Shown: in pieces, positions 33,505 through 41,650 of the stretch
Numbering within the stretch: the first letter of the stretch is position 1
Layout: every line of letters starts with the position of its first letter
Assembly (NCBI RefSeq): GCF_900186125.1
Contig: NZ_FYBQ01000016.1
Span: forward strand, 1-47,270
Source: Listeria goaensis
Lineage (GTDB): Bacteria > Bacillota > Bacilli > Lactobacillales > Listeriaceae
DNA: 47,270 bases
Direction: 5' to 3'
Translations under genes and position numbers: made by a program
Notes under the pieces: generated by a model
Seen by the model: only the letters and a program-made list of their open reading frames with translations
Databases searched by the model: none
Told to the model about the DNA's origin: nothing

Positions 33505-33673
33505 CCATAAAAAAACAGACCCCCAGTAGGAAGTCTGTTTCTAATCTTACACACTACAAACGTATCATCGCACACATGGTCAAGAACAGCATTGAAAACA
33601 GGAAAGGCATTATTTGCCAGACCGTGCGGGGAAGCGAGCAAGGACTTTGAAAAATGCCAGTTACTGGCACAAC
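33505..33673 (-). ncRNA. possible 3'-UTR-derived small RNA with terminator
   Basis: Between the stop of the 76-residue protein gene (33674) and a strong minus-strand terminator lie about 130 non-coding bases. The terminator is AAACAGAC (33513-33520) with GTCTGTTT (33533-33540), then a T-run. The gap includes a stretch unusually rich in G and C (about 33618-33645) and a short TGCCAG/CTGGCA stem (33655-33668). On the minus strand a single-stranded C-run (TTCCCC) lies in it. The terminator is clear; that the RNA is functional is inference. Confidence 0.35.
33513..33540 (-). terminator. minus-strand terminator
   Basis: On the minus strand an 8-base perfect stem (AAACAGAC/GTCTGTTT) with an 11-12-base loop is followed by seven T. 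It ends the transcript of the small gene at 33674-33904. Confidence 0.75.
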
Positions 33674-33904
33674 CTAAGCATTTCGTAATAAACTTTCTAG
33701 CTTTACCGCATACGCAGATTCGATTGCTTGACCAGCCAGTGTTTGTTTAAGCCGATACTCTTCTAATTTCAATTCTATTCGGACCAATTTTTCAAACGCA
33801 TCGAGATTGTTGCAATCTTTAATTAAATCCTCTAGTTCCATAAAAAGCTCTTCAACTTGTTTAATATCATCTACAGAAGCTGGCTCAATATTTAGCTTTT
33901 CCAT
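33674..33904 (-). CDS. small helical protein of unknown function
   Basis: This 76-residue acidic protein starts at ATG 33904, with GGAGG eight bases upstream. It is rich in Glu and Leu (for example VEELFMELEDLIKDCNN and LVRIELKLEEYRLKQ) and is predicted to be two or three amphipathic helices. There is no signal peptide, membrane segment or recognisable family. The good ribosome site and amphipathic pattern support a real gene. It may be a small cytosolic helical-bundle protein; I cannot give a function. Confidence 0.65.
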   Translation of the reverse strand: MEKLNIEPASVDDIKQVEELFMELEDLIKDCNNLDAFEKLVRIELKLEEYRLKQTLAGQAIESAYAVKLESLLRNA

Positions 33905-34030
33905 ATGTCCTTCCTCCAATCGCTGCCTCTATCACTTTTATTTTACTCGAAAAAGGAGGGATTGAAACCTATTTTCGGAAAGTTTCACATTTTAGCCACA
34001 TTTAAACCAGTTTCTTATTATATTTACAGA

Positions 34031-34144
34031 TTAGCTATATGCCTCAGCTTCTGTAACTACATGAACCGCACCCCTTGCTGTTCCCGCAATTCCAAAAACA
34101 AGTGTTTCTAAAAGTGTAGTTTCCACAACTGAAGCACACATCAT
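34031..34144 (-). CDS. possible 37-residue peptide after the lipoprotein gene
   Basis: ATG 34144 (or 34141), nine bases past the lipoprotein stop, opens a frame reading MMCASVVETTLLETLVFGIA then a Gly/Ala/Val-rich tail ending TEAEAYS. Its codons are rich in G or A at position 1 and A/T at position 3, like neighbouring real genes. AAGGA lies 13 bases upstream, a long spacing. A second frame starts at GTG 34154 (to 34044) and encodes a 36-residue peptide with six Cys, but its codon use is less gene-like. Neither matches a family known to me. Confidence 0.35.
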   Translation of the reverse strand: MMCASVVETTLLETLVFGIAGTARGAVHVVTEAEAYS

Positions 34145-34153
34145 TTAATGCCA

Positions 34154-34504
34154 CTATTCCTTCACAATTTTAATAATATCTTTATAAGCAATTTCCCGAA
34201 CTGCTTTTTCTTTCGTTTTAAAATCCGCCTTCAAATAGACTTGGACACGGTCCTCCACATCAAGCGACGCCACGTTCAGCGCCCGTCCATCCTTCTCATT
34301 TTCAATTTTACTAATCGCATGAAGCTCCGTTTCACCTTGCAAATCGGTATCAAGAGAAGATAAGTCGCGCACAAAAACACTCGTATTTTCCCCCGTATGA
34401 GCCCGACTAATCACCCCGTCAAGCATCACATATGTATCCGCAGGTTCCGCATTTCCGCAGCCCGCTAAAAAAAGCAGTATAACTAGCCAACCAAATTTTT
34501 TCAT
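34154..34504 (-). CDS. small lipoprotein, possibly OB-fold (DUF3221-like)
   Basis: This 116-residue lipoprotein has signal peptide MKKFGWLVILLFL and a lipobox ending in Cys 16 (LAGC). The mature part is about 100 residues and looks all-beta, with VMLDGVISRA, TSVFVRDL and DRVQVYLKAD strands. This fits a small OB-fold such as DUF3221, but the match is by eye. AAGGAG lies six bases before ATG 34504; a start five codons earlier would place the ribosome site inside the gene. It follows the exporter transcript terminator, so it is a separate unit. Function unknown. Confidence 0.7.
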   Translation of the reverse strand: MKKFGWLVILLFLAGCGNAEPADTYVMLDGVISRAHTGENTSVFVRDLSSLDTDLQGETELHAISKIENEKDGRALNVASLDVEDRVQVYLKADFKTKEKAVREIAYKDIIKIVKE

Positions 34505-34544
34505 TGCAAGCTCCTTCACCCATTATTTTGTTCCATTATACATG

Positions 34545-34575
34545 AAAAGAGGCCAGGACATAATCCCAGCCTCTC
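34545..34575 (-). terminator. terminator of the ABC exporter operon
   Basis: On the minus strand GAGGCTGGGA pairs fully (with wobble) with TCCTGGCCTC across a short TTATG loop, then TTTT. The TGGGA/TATGTCC core resembles the outer arms of the repeat at 400-541. Confidence 0.7.
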
Positions 34576-34584
34576 TCTAACATT

Positions 34585-36357
34585 TTATTCCAATACAAAT
34601 TGATTATGATAAAGTTCCGCGTAGAAGCCTTTTTGTTGCAGTAAACCTTCATGCGTACCTTCCTCAATGACTTCACCTTGGTGCAAGACAACAATATGAT
34701 CGGCGTCTAAAATGGTTTTCAGCCTGTGTGCGATAACAAAACTCGTCCGACCGGAAATAACATTATCCATCGCCTTTTGAATTTTGCTCTCCGTAACCGT
34801 ATCAACGTTACTTGTCGCCTCATCCAAAATAAGCAAGCTTGGGTTTGTTAAAATCGTTCGGGCAATGCTGATTAATTGTTTCTGACCAACACTAAAGATG
34901 TTGTTTTCATCACTAATTTCCGTATCATAACCTTTTTCAAGTGTCATAATAAAATCGTGAATATTGGCTTGTTTCGCAGCCGATACCACATCATCGCGGT
35001 GTGCTTCCGGTTTCCCAAAAGAAATGTTTTCGTGAATCGTACCGCTAAACAGAACAGAGTCTTGCAAGACGATTCCGACTTGTTTTCTGAGTGATTTCAG
35101 CTCAATGTCGCGAATATCTTTACCATCAAATTCAATCTCGCCGCTATCCACATTATAAAAGCGATTTAGCAAGTTCATGATAGTTGTTTTACCCGAACCA
35201 GTTGGCCCAACAACTGCCACCATTTTGCCTTTATCAAGCGTAATGTTGACATTTTTTAGAACCGGTTTTTCTGGATCATAACCAAAGTTCACGTTTTTAA
35301 GCGCAACTTGTGTATTGATACCATCAATTTTGCTCACATTTGGACGCTCAAACTCATCTTTTTCATTGAATACTTCACTCACACGACGCGCCCCAGTAAT
35401 TGCAAGTTGTAACATGCTATACTGCGAGGAAATCTGCGTAAGTGGCATATAAAACTGTTGCGAATACTGCACGAACATTACGATTAAACCAAGTGCAACA
35501 GAACGTTCAAGGCTACCGTTTAAAGCTAAATATCCACCGAAGAAGATGACAATCGCCGTATTTAAAAGCGAAATACCTTGCATCACGGGGAAAAGTAAGC
35601 CTGAATAGACTTGTCCTTTATATGTTGCATTTTTAACCGTATTGTTGTGCTTCACAAAACCTTCAATCGTTTCTTCTTCGAGGCCATTTGTGATAATCAC
35701 TTTTTGACCAGAAATTTTTTCATCGATATAGGCGTTTAGATGCCCCAAACTATCTTGTTGTAAGTCCACATATCTACGCGCCTTGCGAATAATAATCGCC
35801 GCAATGATAATCGCAAACGGTGAAGCAATTAGCGTCACAAGCGCCAACTCAACGTTTTGATTGAACATCATAATGATAACGCCGATCATTAAGGCCAGGT
35901 TAGATAAAACTTGAACGATCGCCTGATTAAGCGTATTTGAGATGTTATCCATATCACTTGTAAAACGGCTTAGCATCTCCCCATCATTATGACGGTCGAA
36001 AAAGCGAATCGAAAGTTTTTCCATTTTGCGGAACAAACCAATACGCATCCGGTTCGTTGCCTTACCAGAAACACCAGTCATAATAATGCTTTGAATAAAT
36101 GTCGCTACAGAAGTTAACACATAAAACAGAAGTAGCATCCATAAAATATGATGGAACTCTGATTTATCATCAACACCCGTAGTAAATAGTTTTACAGCAT
36201 AATTGGCAAGCTCTTGAATCGCATCACCAATAAATTGCGGCGCCTTAACTTGCAAATAAGTTGCACCAATAACCGCTAGGATGATAACAGAAAGTTGTAA
36301 TTTATACGCGCGAAGATAGTGCCAGAAGAATTTTGTAATTTGTTTAAACTCACTCAT
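34585..36357 (-). CDS. ABC exporter half-transporter, subunit with consensus Walker B
   Basis: This 590-residue protein has an N-terminal six-helix export domain and a C-terminal ATPase. Walker A is GPTGSGKTT, Walker [13 protein letters not shown] with the catalytic Glu, and the H loop IAHRL is intact, but the signature is FSVGQKQ instead of LSGGQ. It pairs with the half-transporter encoded just upstream as a heterodimer of the BmrCD/LmrCD/TM287-288 kind, which export drugs or peptides. ATG 36357 overlaps the partner gene by eight bases; ATG 36369, with AAAGG nearby, is a possible longer start. The substrate is unknown. Confidence 0.9.
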   Translation of the reverse strand: MSEFKQITKFFWHYLRAYKLQLSVIILAVIGATYLQVKAPQFIGDAIQELANYAVKLFTTGVDDKSEFHHILWMLLLFYVLTSVATFIQSIIMTGVSGKATNRMRIGLFRKMEKLSIRFFDRHNDGEMLSRFTSDMDNISNTLNQAIVQVLSNLALMIGVIIMMFNQNVELALVTLIASPFAIIIAAIIIRKARRYVDLQQDSLGHLNAYIDEKISGQKVIITNGLEEETIEGFVKHNNTVKNATYKGQVYSGLLFPVMQGISLLNTAIVIFFGGYLALNGSLERSVALGLIVMFVQYSQQFYMPLTQISSQYSMLQLAITGARRVSEVFNEKDEFERPNVSKIDGINTQVALKNVNFGYDPEKPVLKNVNITLDKGKMVAVVGPTGSGKTTIMNLLNRFYNVDSGEIEFDGKDIRDIELKSLRKQVGIVLQDSVLFSGTIHENISFGKPEAHRDDVVSAAKQANIHDFIMTLEKGYDTEISDENNIFSVGQKQLISIARTILTNPSLLILDEATSNVDTVTESKIQKAMDNVISGRTSFVIAHRLKTILDADHIVVLHQGEVIEEGTHEGLLQQKGFYAELYHNQFVLE

Positions 36358-38077
36358 TTCCCCACGCATCCTTTCCTTTTTGAGTTTCATAGATTTCTTG
36401 ATAAATCGGGCTTATCTCAAGCAATTCTTTGTGCGAACCAACCGAAACAAGTTTACCCCCATCTAAAACTAAGATTTTATCCGCATGAATAACAGAAGAA
36501 ATCTTTTGTGCAATAATAAATGTCGTTGTATCATCAAGCTCTTTGTTAAGCGCCTCTTTCACGAGTTTTTCAGAGCGAGCATCGAGCGCACTCGTACTGT
36601 CATCTAAAATCAAGATTTTCGGATCCCCGATAACACCGCGTGAAATCGATAAGCGTTGTTTTTGTCCGCCAGAAAAGTTATTCCCGCGTTCTTCCACAAT
36701 CGCTTCATAAATTTTATCTTGACGTTCAATGAACTCTTTCGCCTGTGCAATTGATGTCGCTTTTTCCATATCATTGTCATTCGCATCTTTTTTACCATGG
36801 CGCAGGTTGTCAGAAATCGTACCTGAGAATAAAATCGCACGTTGCAACACTAACGAAACCGTTTTGCGTAGCGTATTTTTATTCACATGTACTAAGTTCT
36901 TTCCACCGATTAAAATCTCTCCTTCAGATGGGTCATAAAGTCGTGGAATTAGCTGCGCAAGCGTCGATTTACCAGCACCAGTAGCCCCAACAATCCCGAC
37001 CATCTCGCCAGGAGCCGCCTTAAAGGAAATATCGCTTAACGCGTTTTGGTCATCTCCTTCGTAACGGAAACTTACATTTTTAAATTCGACACTACCAGAT
37101 AAGTCTTCATCTGACGCATCTTCATCATATTTAATATCTGCATCTGTATTTAAAACTTCACTAATACGTCCAAGCGAAATGAACGCACGAGAAGCCATCA
37201 TCGTAAGCATACCTCCGATAATGATTGCCATCATAATTTGCATTAAGTAGTTCATAAATGAAGCAATTGCCCCGATTACAGTTGGGTCGTCTTTTACCAT
37301 ATCCCCAACAAAATAAATCGAAACAACGACTGCCAAGTTCGAAACGAGCATAAACGCTGGAATCATAACAGAAAACAGTGTTCCTACAATAATTGTATGC
37401 CTTGTTAGCTTATCACTCGTATCTGAAAATCTTTTAAGTTCGTTATCTTCTTGGACAAAACTTTTGACCACACGCATCCCCGCTAAGTTTTCCTTAGCAA
37501 TTGCGTTCACCTTATCTAGGAAAGCTTGGATTTTTGCAAAATGTTTCCCCATTGCCCCGAATGTAATCATAACGATTAATACTACGAGCACAACAAGTAA
37601 AATAATAACCCACCAAAGTGCAGGTAATGTCACTAACGCCAAAATAAAACTTCCGATAAACATGATCGGAATACGCGTTAAAGATTGAAGTGACATCATC
37701 ACTAAATTTTGAACTTGTGTAATATCATTGGTTTGTCTGACAACTAAATTACCAGTCGAAAAACGTTCGATATTGCTAAATGAAAATGTTTGAACTTTTC
37801 GAAAGCTACTCTCTCGGATGTCAGCCCCCACGCCTTGGGCAATTTTTGCTGATAAAACCGTGTTTAAAATACCTGCGATTAAACCAACGATAGCAACTAC
37901 CACAAGAACAATACCGATTGACGTTATTTCATCCATTTTGTCTTCCATAATTGCATCGAGCACTTGTTGCAATAATTTAGGCTGCCAGAGTTGTGACGCT
38001 ACCATAATGGCCACAAACAGCGTGGATAAAATCGTCTGCATTCGATATTTCTTCAAATGTTGAAATAAAATCTTCAT
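36350..38077 (-). CDS. ABC exporter half-transporter, subunit with degenerate ATP site
   Basis: This 575-residue half-transporter has six membrane helices and an ATPase domain with Walker [10 protein letters not shown] and a perfect signature NFSGGQKQR. Walker B ends [12 protein letters not shown], so the catalytic Glu is Asp, and the H-loop His is Gln (FIIAQKI). Together with the partner's altered signature, these changes fall in the same composite ATP site. One site of the heterodimer should therefore be slow or inactive, as in TM287/288. AGGGAGG precedes ATG 38077. A sigma-A promoter and a palindrome lie at 38096-38142. Confidence 0.9.
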   Translation of the reverse strand: MKILFQHLKKYRMQTILSTLFVAIMVASQLWQPKLLQQVLDAIMEDKMDEITSIGIVLVVVAIVGLIAGILNTVLSAKIAQGVGADIRESSFRKVQTFSFSNIERFSTGNLVVRQTNDITQVQNLVMMSLQSLTRIPIMFIGSFILALVTLPALWWVIILLVVLVVLIVMITFGAMGKHFAKIQAFLDKVNAIAKENLAGMRVVKSFVQEDNELKRFSDTSDKLTRHTIIVGTLFSVMIPAFMLVSNLAVVVSIYFVGDMVKDDPTVIGAIASFMNYLMQIMMAIIIGGMLTMMASRAFISLGRISEVLNTDADIKYDEDASDEDLSGSVEFKNVSFRYEGDDQNALSDISFKAAPGEMVGIVGATGAGKSTLAQLIPRLYDPSEGEILIGGKNLVHVNKNTLRKTVSLVLQRAILFSGTISDNLRHGKKDANDNDMEKATSIAQAKEFIERQDKIYEAIVEERGNNFSGGQKQRLSISRGVIGDPKILILDDSTSALDARSEKLVKEALNKELDDTTTFIIAQKISSVIHADKILVLDGGKLVSVGSHKELLEISPIYQEIYETQKGKDAWGNE

Positions 38078-38095
38078 TGTAAACCTCCCTGAAAA

Positions 38096-38142
38096 AGAAT
38101 AAGACGAACACTTATTCTACTCGATAATAAAATCTTTTTCAA
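38096..38142 (-). promoter_or_regulatory. ABC exporter promoter with an operator-like palindrome
   Basis: On the minus strand TTGAAA (38137-38142) and TAGAAT (38114-38119) are 17 bases apart. A palindrome AGAATAAG (38096-38103) / CTTATTCT (38111-38118) overlaps the -10 and start region, where a repressor would block transcription. Related Listeria exporter pairs are controlled by MarR- or PadR-type genes, but none is adjacent here. Confidence 0.6.
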
Positions 38143-38261
38143 CCCTCATTTGATTTATTTGTGAAAAATCAGTCTGTAGAATGAGAAAAACAGCTTTTAA
38201 CATTTTAAAATCTCTAATTTAGCGCAGTTTTCTGACACGTTCACAAACTTGCTGCCGAAAA

Positions 38262-38275
38262 TGACAAAAATGTAA
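38262..38275 (+). promoter_or_regulatory. BceR-type binding site
   Basis: TGACA-AAAA-TGTAA exactly fits the known consensus TNACA-N4-TGTAA for response regulators that control Bce-type transporters. It lies 95 bases before the ATPase gene. A longer inverted repeat (TGACAAAA 38262-38269 with TTTTGTCA 38290-38297) includes it. A TATGAT (38330-38335) may be the -10; no good -35 was found. Confidence 0.6.
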
Positions 38276-38370
38276 GTAAAATAATCTACTTTTGTCACCT
38301 CGTTCGAATGTTCCAATCGCACAATTGCCTTATGATACTAATATAGACAAGCTATTAGGAGGAATTTTTC

Positions 38371-39147
38371 ATGACAAACAATGTCGTACATGTAGAACAT
38401 ATTGAAAAAATCTACGGTAAAAAAAATCAAAATCAATCCATCGCATTAAAAGATATTTCTTTTTCGATGAGAAAAGGGGAGTTTATAGGTATCATGGGGC
38501 CATCTGGTTCAGGCAAAACAACCCTTCTGAACGTCCTCTCCACACTAGACCGCCCAACAAATGGGAAAGTCGAAATTGCTGGAGTCGATATTACCCAAAT
38601 GAAAAACGACCAATTATCCGATTTTCGTGCTCAATCACTCGGATTTATTTTTCAGGATTTCAACTTACTTGAAAATTTAACGCTCTATGAAAACATTGCA
38701 CTTCCCCTCTCTTTGCAAGACGTAAAACCGAAAAAAATCCGTGAGCGCGTACAAATTGTTGCCCGCCAGCTTGGCATCTCTGATATTTTACACAAATATC
38801 CTGCTGAAGTATCCGGTGGTCAAAAACAACGTACCGCAGCCGCTCGCGCTCTTGTGCATGAACCAGCGATTTTGTTAGGCGATGAGCCAACAGGTGCGCT
38901 AGATTCTAAAAATGCTTTAAGCTTACTCGAAACAATGACGGAATTAAATGAGGAACAAGATGTTTCCATTTTAATGGTCACCCATGACCCACAAAGCGCT
39001 AGTTTTTGCGAACGCATCTTGTTCATTCAAGATGGCGTGCTTTACAAAGAGTTAAATCGCGCAGGTAGCCGAAGTGACTTCTATAAAGAAATACTAGACG
39101 TGCTCGCAACTTTCGGACAAAATCGGGGTGACAGCGATGATATTTAA
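38371..39147 (+). CDS. Bce-type ABC transporter ATPase
   Basis: This 258-residue ATPase of the MacB/BceA class has Walker A GPSGSGKTT, the Q loop FIFQDFNLL, signature VSGGQKQR, Walker B LLGDEPTGALD and the H loop VTHD. Such pairs remove cell-wall-active peptide antibiotics such as bacitracin from their targets and signal to a sensor kinase. GGAGG precedes ATG 38371, and its end overlaps the permease gene. No histidine kinase or response regulator lies nearby. Confidence 0.93.
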   Translation: MTNNVVHVEHIEKIYGKKNQNQSIALKDISFSMRKGEFIGIMGPSGSGKTTLLNVLSTLDRPTNGKVEIAGVDITQMKNDQLSDFRAQSLGFIFQDFNLLENLTLYENIALPLSLQDVKPKKIRERVQIVARQLGISDILHKYPAEVSGGQKQRTAAARALVHEPAILLGDEPTGALDSKNALSLLETMTELNEEQDVSILMVTHDPQSASFCERILFIQDGVLYKELNRAGSRSDFYKEILDVLATFGQNRGDSDDI

Positions 39148-40933
39148 GCTCGCCTTATCGAGCATGCGTAGTCGAGCGAAAGACTATGCTGTACTTTTAC
39201 TCGGTTTAATTATGTCCATTTCCATTTTTTACATGTTTGAAACACTTGCCTTAAATAAAGCCTTTATTCAAGAAAACGCGATGATTAATGCCGTCAGTTT
39301 TGTTTTCCAGGCGGGATCCGTTTTGCTCGCCATCATCACAATTGCCTACGTGCTTTACGCAAACTCATTTTTGTTTTCCTTACGCCAAAAAGAATTCGGC
39401 ATGTACATGACACTTGGCGCTAAAAAACGCAAAATTTCACTGATTATGTTCATTGAAACGATGTTCATCGGCATCATTTCCTTACTGATTGGAACGGCGC
39501 TAGGTACAGGCCTTGCCGCCCTAATTGGTCAAGCTTTGATGAAACAACTAGAATTTCATTCGAGCACGTATGCACCATTTTATCTCCCGTCGCTCATTGT
39601 CACTTGTATCTTTTTTGCTGCCCTCTTTATTTTGTCGGCATTTGCAAATTTGATTCAAATTTCAAAAGTGACCGTTTTAGATTTAGTCCACGGCGATGCC
39701 AAATCAGAAAAAATTATTATCCGTAAAAAAGCCATCGTTTTAAAAGCTATCATTTCGATTATCCTACTCGCAATTGGTTACTACTGCATGATAGATATTA
39801 AGCAAACGCAATATATCGGAATTATAGTGGCACTATTTACCATTACATTAGGCACTTATTTGTTTTTCGCAACCTTCCTGCCATTAATCATTCAAAAACG
39901 CCGCGAAAAACAAATTTTAAAAAGCAAACGACTGAACTCATTTACGTATGCGCAGTTAAATTTCCGTGTAAGTCAACTAACACGCGTTTTAGCAACCGTA
40001 GCAATGCTTATCGCGCTTGGCGTGGGCGCCATCTCAGTTGGATTCGCCTTTCAAAATAATGGGCCGCTACTCGCTGACCGAATGGATGCGTATGATTTAA
40101 AAATCGTCAATCCAACTCCGGCAGAGAAAGCTGTCATGAAAGAAATCGATTTCAAAGAAAAAACCACATATGCTTATAAACAAAAAAACGATACTGTCTA
40201 TTTCAATGTCAGCGAACTTAATAAAAAACCAATTTTAGCACAAAACTATTCGCTAGATGGTGAAAGTGAAACGAAGCGTTTAAAAGAATACTCGGACGCG
40301 AATCAAAACGCTTGGGACACTGCCTTATCTTTAGCTTTCCCGCAAACTGAAACGCAGAATCAAACTTTCAAAATCGTGTCTGCCGCTGATTTTTCTAATG
40401 TGGACGGCGACCTTGGCACAGTTTATTTTGGAAAAACAACGAACTTTGTTTCGCATCTCGATGAATTAAAGAAAATGGACGAATTGGAGAGTGCTCGCTA
40501 CGGAAAAGAGATTACAAGCAGCAAATATAGCTCTTATAAAATGTACAACTCGTTTGCGAGTGGAACAGTGTTTATGGGCTTCTTCCTCGGTTTTGCTTTC
40601 CTTACAATGATGGCGAGCTGTCTAATGTTTAAAATTTTGACTGGCGCTACTCAAGATATTCGCCGCTATGAAATGCTTGAAAAAATCGGTGTGCGTCGGC
40701 GCCTCTTAAAACAGTCCATTTACAAGGAAATGTTTCTTATCTTCTTATTCCCAGGCATCATCGGCTTTATTCATGTTGCGCTAGGCATGGAAATGTTCTC
40801 TTTCCTTCTCATCAACCCGTATTATCATTTTTATGTTCCCGTGTTACTTTTCCTAGCGATTTACTGTATTTATTATTTCATTACCGTGACACTTTATAAA
40901 GGAATCGTTTTGAAAAAAGCTAGTTTGGATTGA
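39137..40933 (+). CDS. Bce-type FtsX-domain permease
   Basis: This 598-residue membrane protein has two FtsX domains and about ten hydrophobic segments. A long extracellular loop of about 200 residues (from roughly residue 300 to 480) between helices VII and VIII is the feature that binds peptide antibiotics in BceB proteins. ATG 39137 is chosen, with GGGGTGA five bases upstream; GTG 39128 would lie within that site. It is a little shorter than typical BceB. It ends just before the hairpin terminator at 40970-41013. Confidence 0.9.
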   Translation: MIFKLALSSMRSRAKDYAVLLLGLIMSISIFYMFETLALNKAFIQENAMINAVSFVFQAGSVLLAIITIAYVLYANSFLFSLRQKEFGMYMTLGAKKRKISLIMFIETMFIGIISLLIGTALGTGLAALIGQALMKQLEFHSSTYAPFYLPSLIVTCIFFAALFILSAFANLIQISKVTVLDLVHGDAKSEKIIIRKKAIVLKAIISIILLAIGYYCMIDIKQTQYIGIIVALFTITLGTYLFFATFLPLIIQKRREKQILKSKRLNSFTYAQLNFRVSQLTRVLATVAMLIALGVGAISVGFAFQNNGPLLADRMDAYDLKIVNPTPAEKAVMKEIDFKEKTTYAYKQKNDTVYFNVSELNKKPILAQNYSLDGESETKRLKEYSDANQNAWDTALSLAFPQTETQNQTFKIVSAADFSNVDGDLGTVYFGKTTNFVSHLDELKKMDELESARYGKEITSSKYSSYKMYNSFASGTVFMGFFLGFAFLTMMASCLMFKILTGATQDIRRYEMLEKIGVRRRLLKQSIYKEMFLIFLFPGIIGFIHVALGMEMFSFLLINPYYHFYVPVLLFLAIYCIYYFITVTLYKGIVLKKASLD

Positions 40934-40969
40934 AAATAAGCGACTGAGGTATAATTGTTAGCTGAACAT

Positions 40970-41013
40970 AAAACCAGGGTAGAAAATCTTTTCCGATTCT
41001 CTACCCTGGTTTT
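40970..41013 (+). terminator. terminator of the Bce-type operon
   Basis: AAAACCAGGGTAGAAAATC (40970-40988) pairs with GATTCTCTACCCTGGTTTT (40995-41013) with one bulge, ending in four T. It is the strongest hairpin in this part. Confidence 0.85.
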
Positions 41014-41178
41014 GCTAATGAACAGACGATATTATTATGTAATCCAGTAGCCACTTGAACACTACTGAATTTTTGTTTAAACCTCATTAATTTACCCATC
41101 TCTTTTTGGACTAGATGAATAAAAGCATTCCCCTTCTTTTATTAATTAAATATCCTTGCATCATCCCAACAAAAAAAC

Positions 41179-41212
41179 AAGCTTCCTCACACCAAAAGTG
41201 CTCAGGAAGCTT
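41179..41212. terminator. terminator of the PhnB-like gene
   Basis: AAGCTTCCT (41179-41187) and AGGAAGCTT (41204-41212) form a perfect stem, with a T-run on the minus strand. It lies just past the stop at 41217. The stretch 41014-41178 has no recognisable gene. Confidence 0.8.
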
Positions 41213-41216
41213 ATTT

Positions 41217-41621
41217 TTATTTCTCGCAAACAAGTTGCCACGTTGGACCGAAGCGGTCTGTCACCCATGCCACTTTGCTGTAAATTCCCATCTCTTCTGG
41301 GCCCATCATAACTGTTCCACCGGCTTTTAGTCCCTCGAATAAGCGATTGAACTCTTCTTCATTTCGCGTTTCAATGAAAATCGAAGTTGCCCATGAAAAG
41401 TCAACGGCGTATTTCTTTTCCATGTCCATCGCCATGAATTTTTGATCGCCAATCTCGAATACTATCGTATAAACCTTGCCCAGCTCTCCCGGCTCACCTT
41501 CTTCAAAATAACGAGTTGATACGATTTTTGCTTCATCAAACAAGTCCACATAAAATTGAACCGCTTCTTCCGCTTGCCCACTAAACGTCAAGAACATACT
41601 AATTTGCGTTTTGTCTAGCAT
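41217..41621 (-). CDS. PhnB-like VOC-fold protein
   Basis: This 134-residue protein has the vicinal-oxygen-chelate fold of the PhnB/3-demethylubiquinone-methyltransferase-like family. Typical parts are FLTFSGQAEEAVQFYVDLF, KFMAMDMEK and YSKVAWVTDRFGPTWQLV near the end. AAAGG lies nine bases before ATG 41621. Members are mostly of unknown function; some bind metals or small molecules. It lies 29 bases after the amidohydrolase gene and may share its transcript. Confidence 0.88.
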   Translation of the reverse strand: MLDKTQISMFLTFSGQAEEAVQFYVDLFDEAKIVSTRYFEEGEPGELGKVYTIVFEIGDQKFMAMDMEKKYAVDFSWATSIFIETRNEEEFNRLFEGLKAGGTVMMGPEEMGIYSKVAWVTDRFGPTWQLVCEK

Positions 41622-41650
41622 TCTCATCAACCTTTCCGTTTTCGTACATT

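Noticed and set aside
33905-34111. A 68-residue plus-strand open frame
   Set aside because: It has no ribosome site, starts inside the leader of a minus-strand gene and has codon use unlike neighbours. It is antisense to the short minus-strand frames there.
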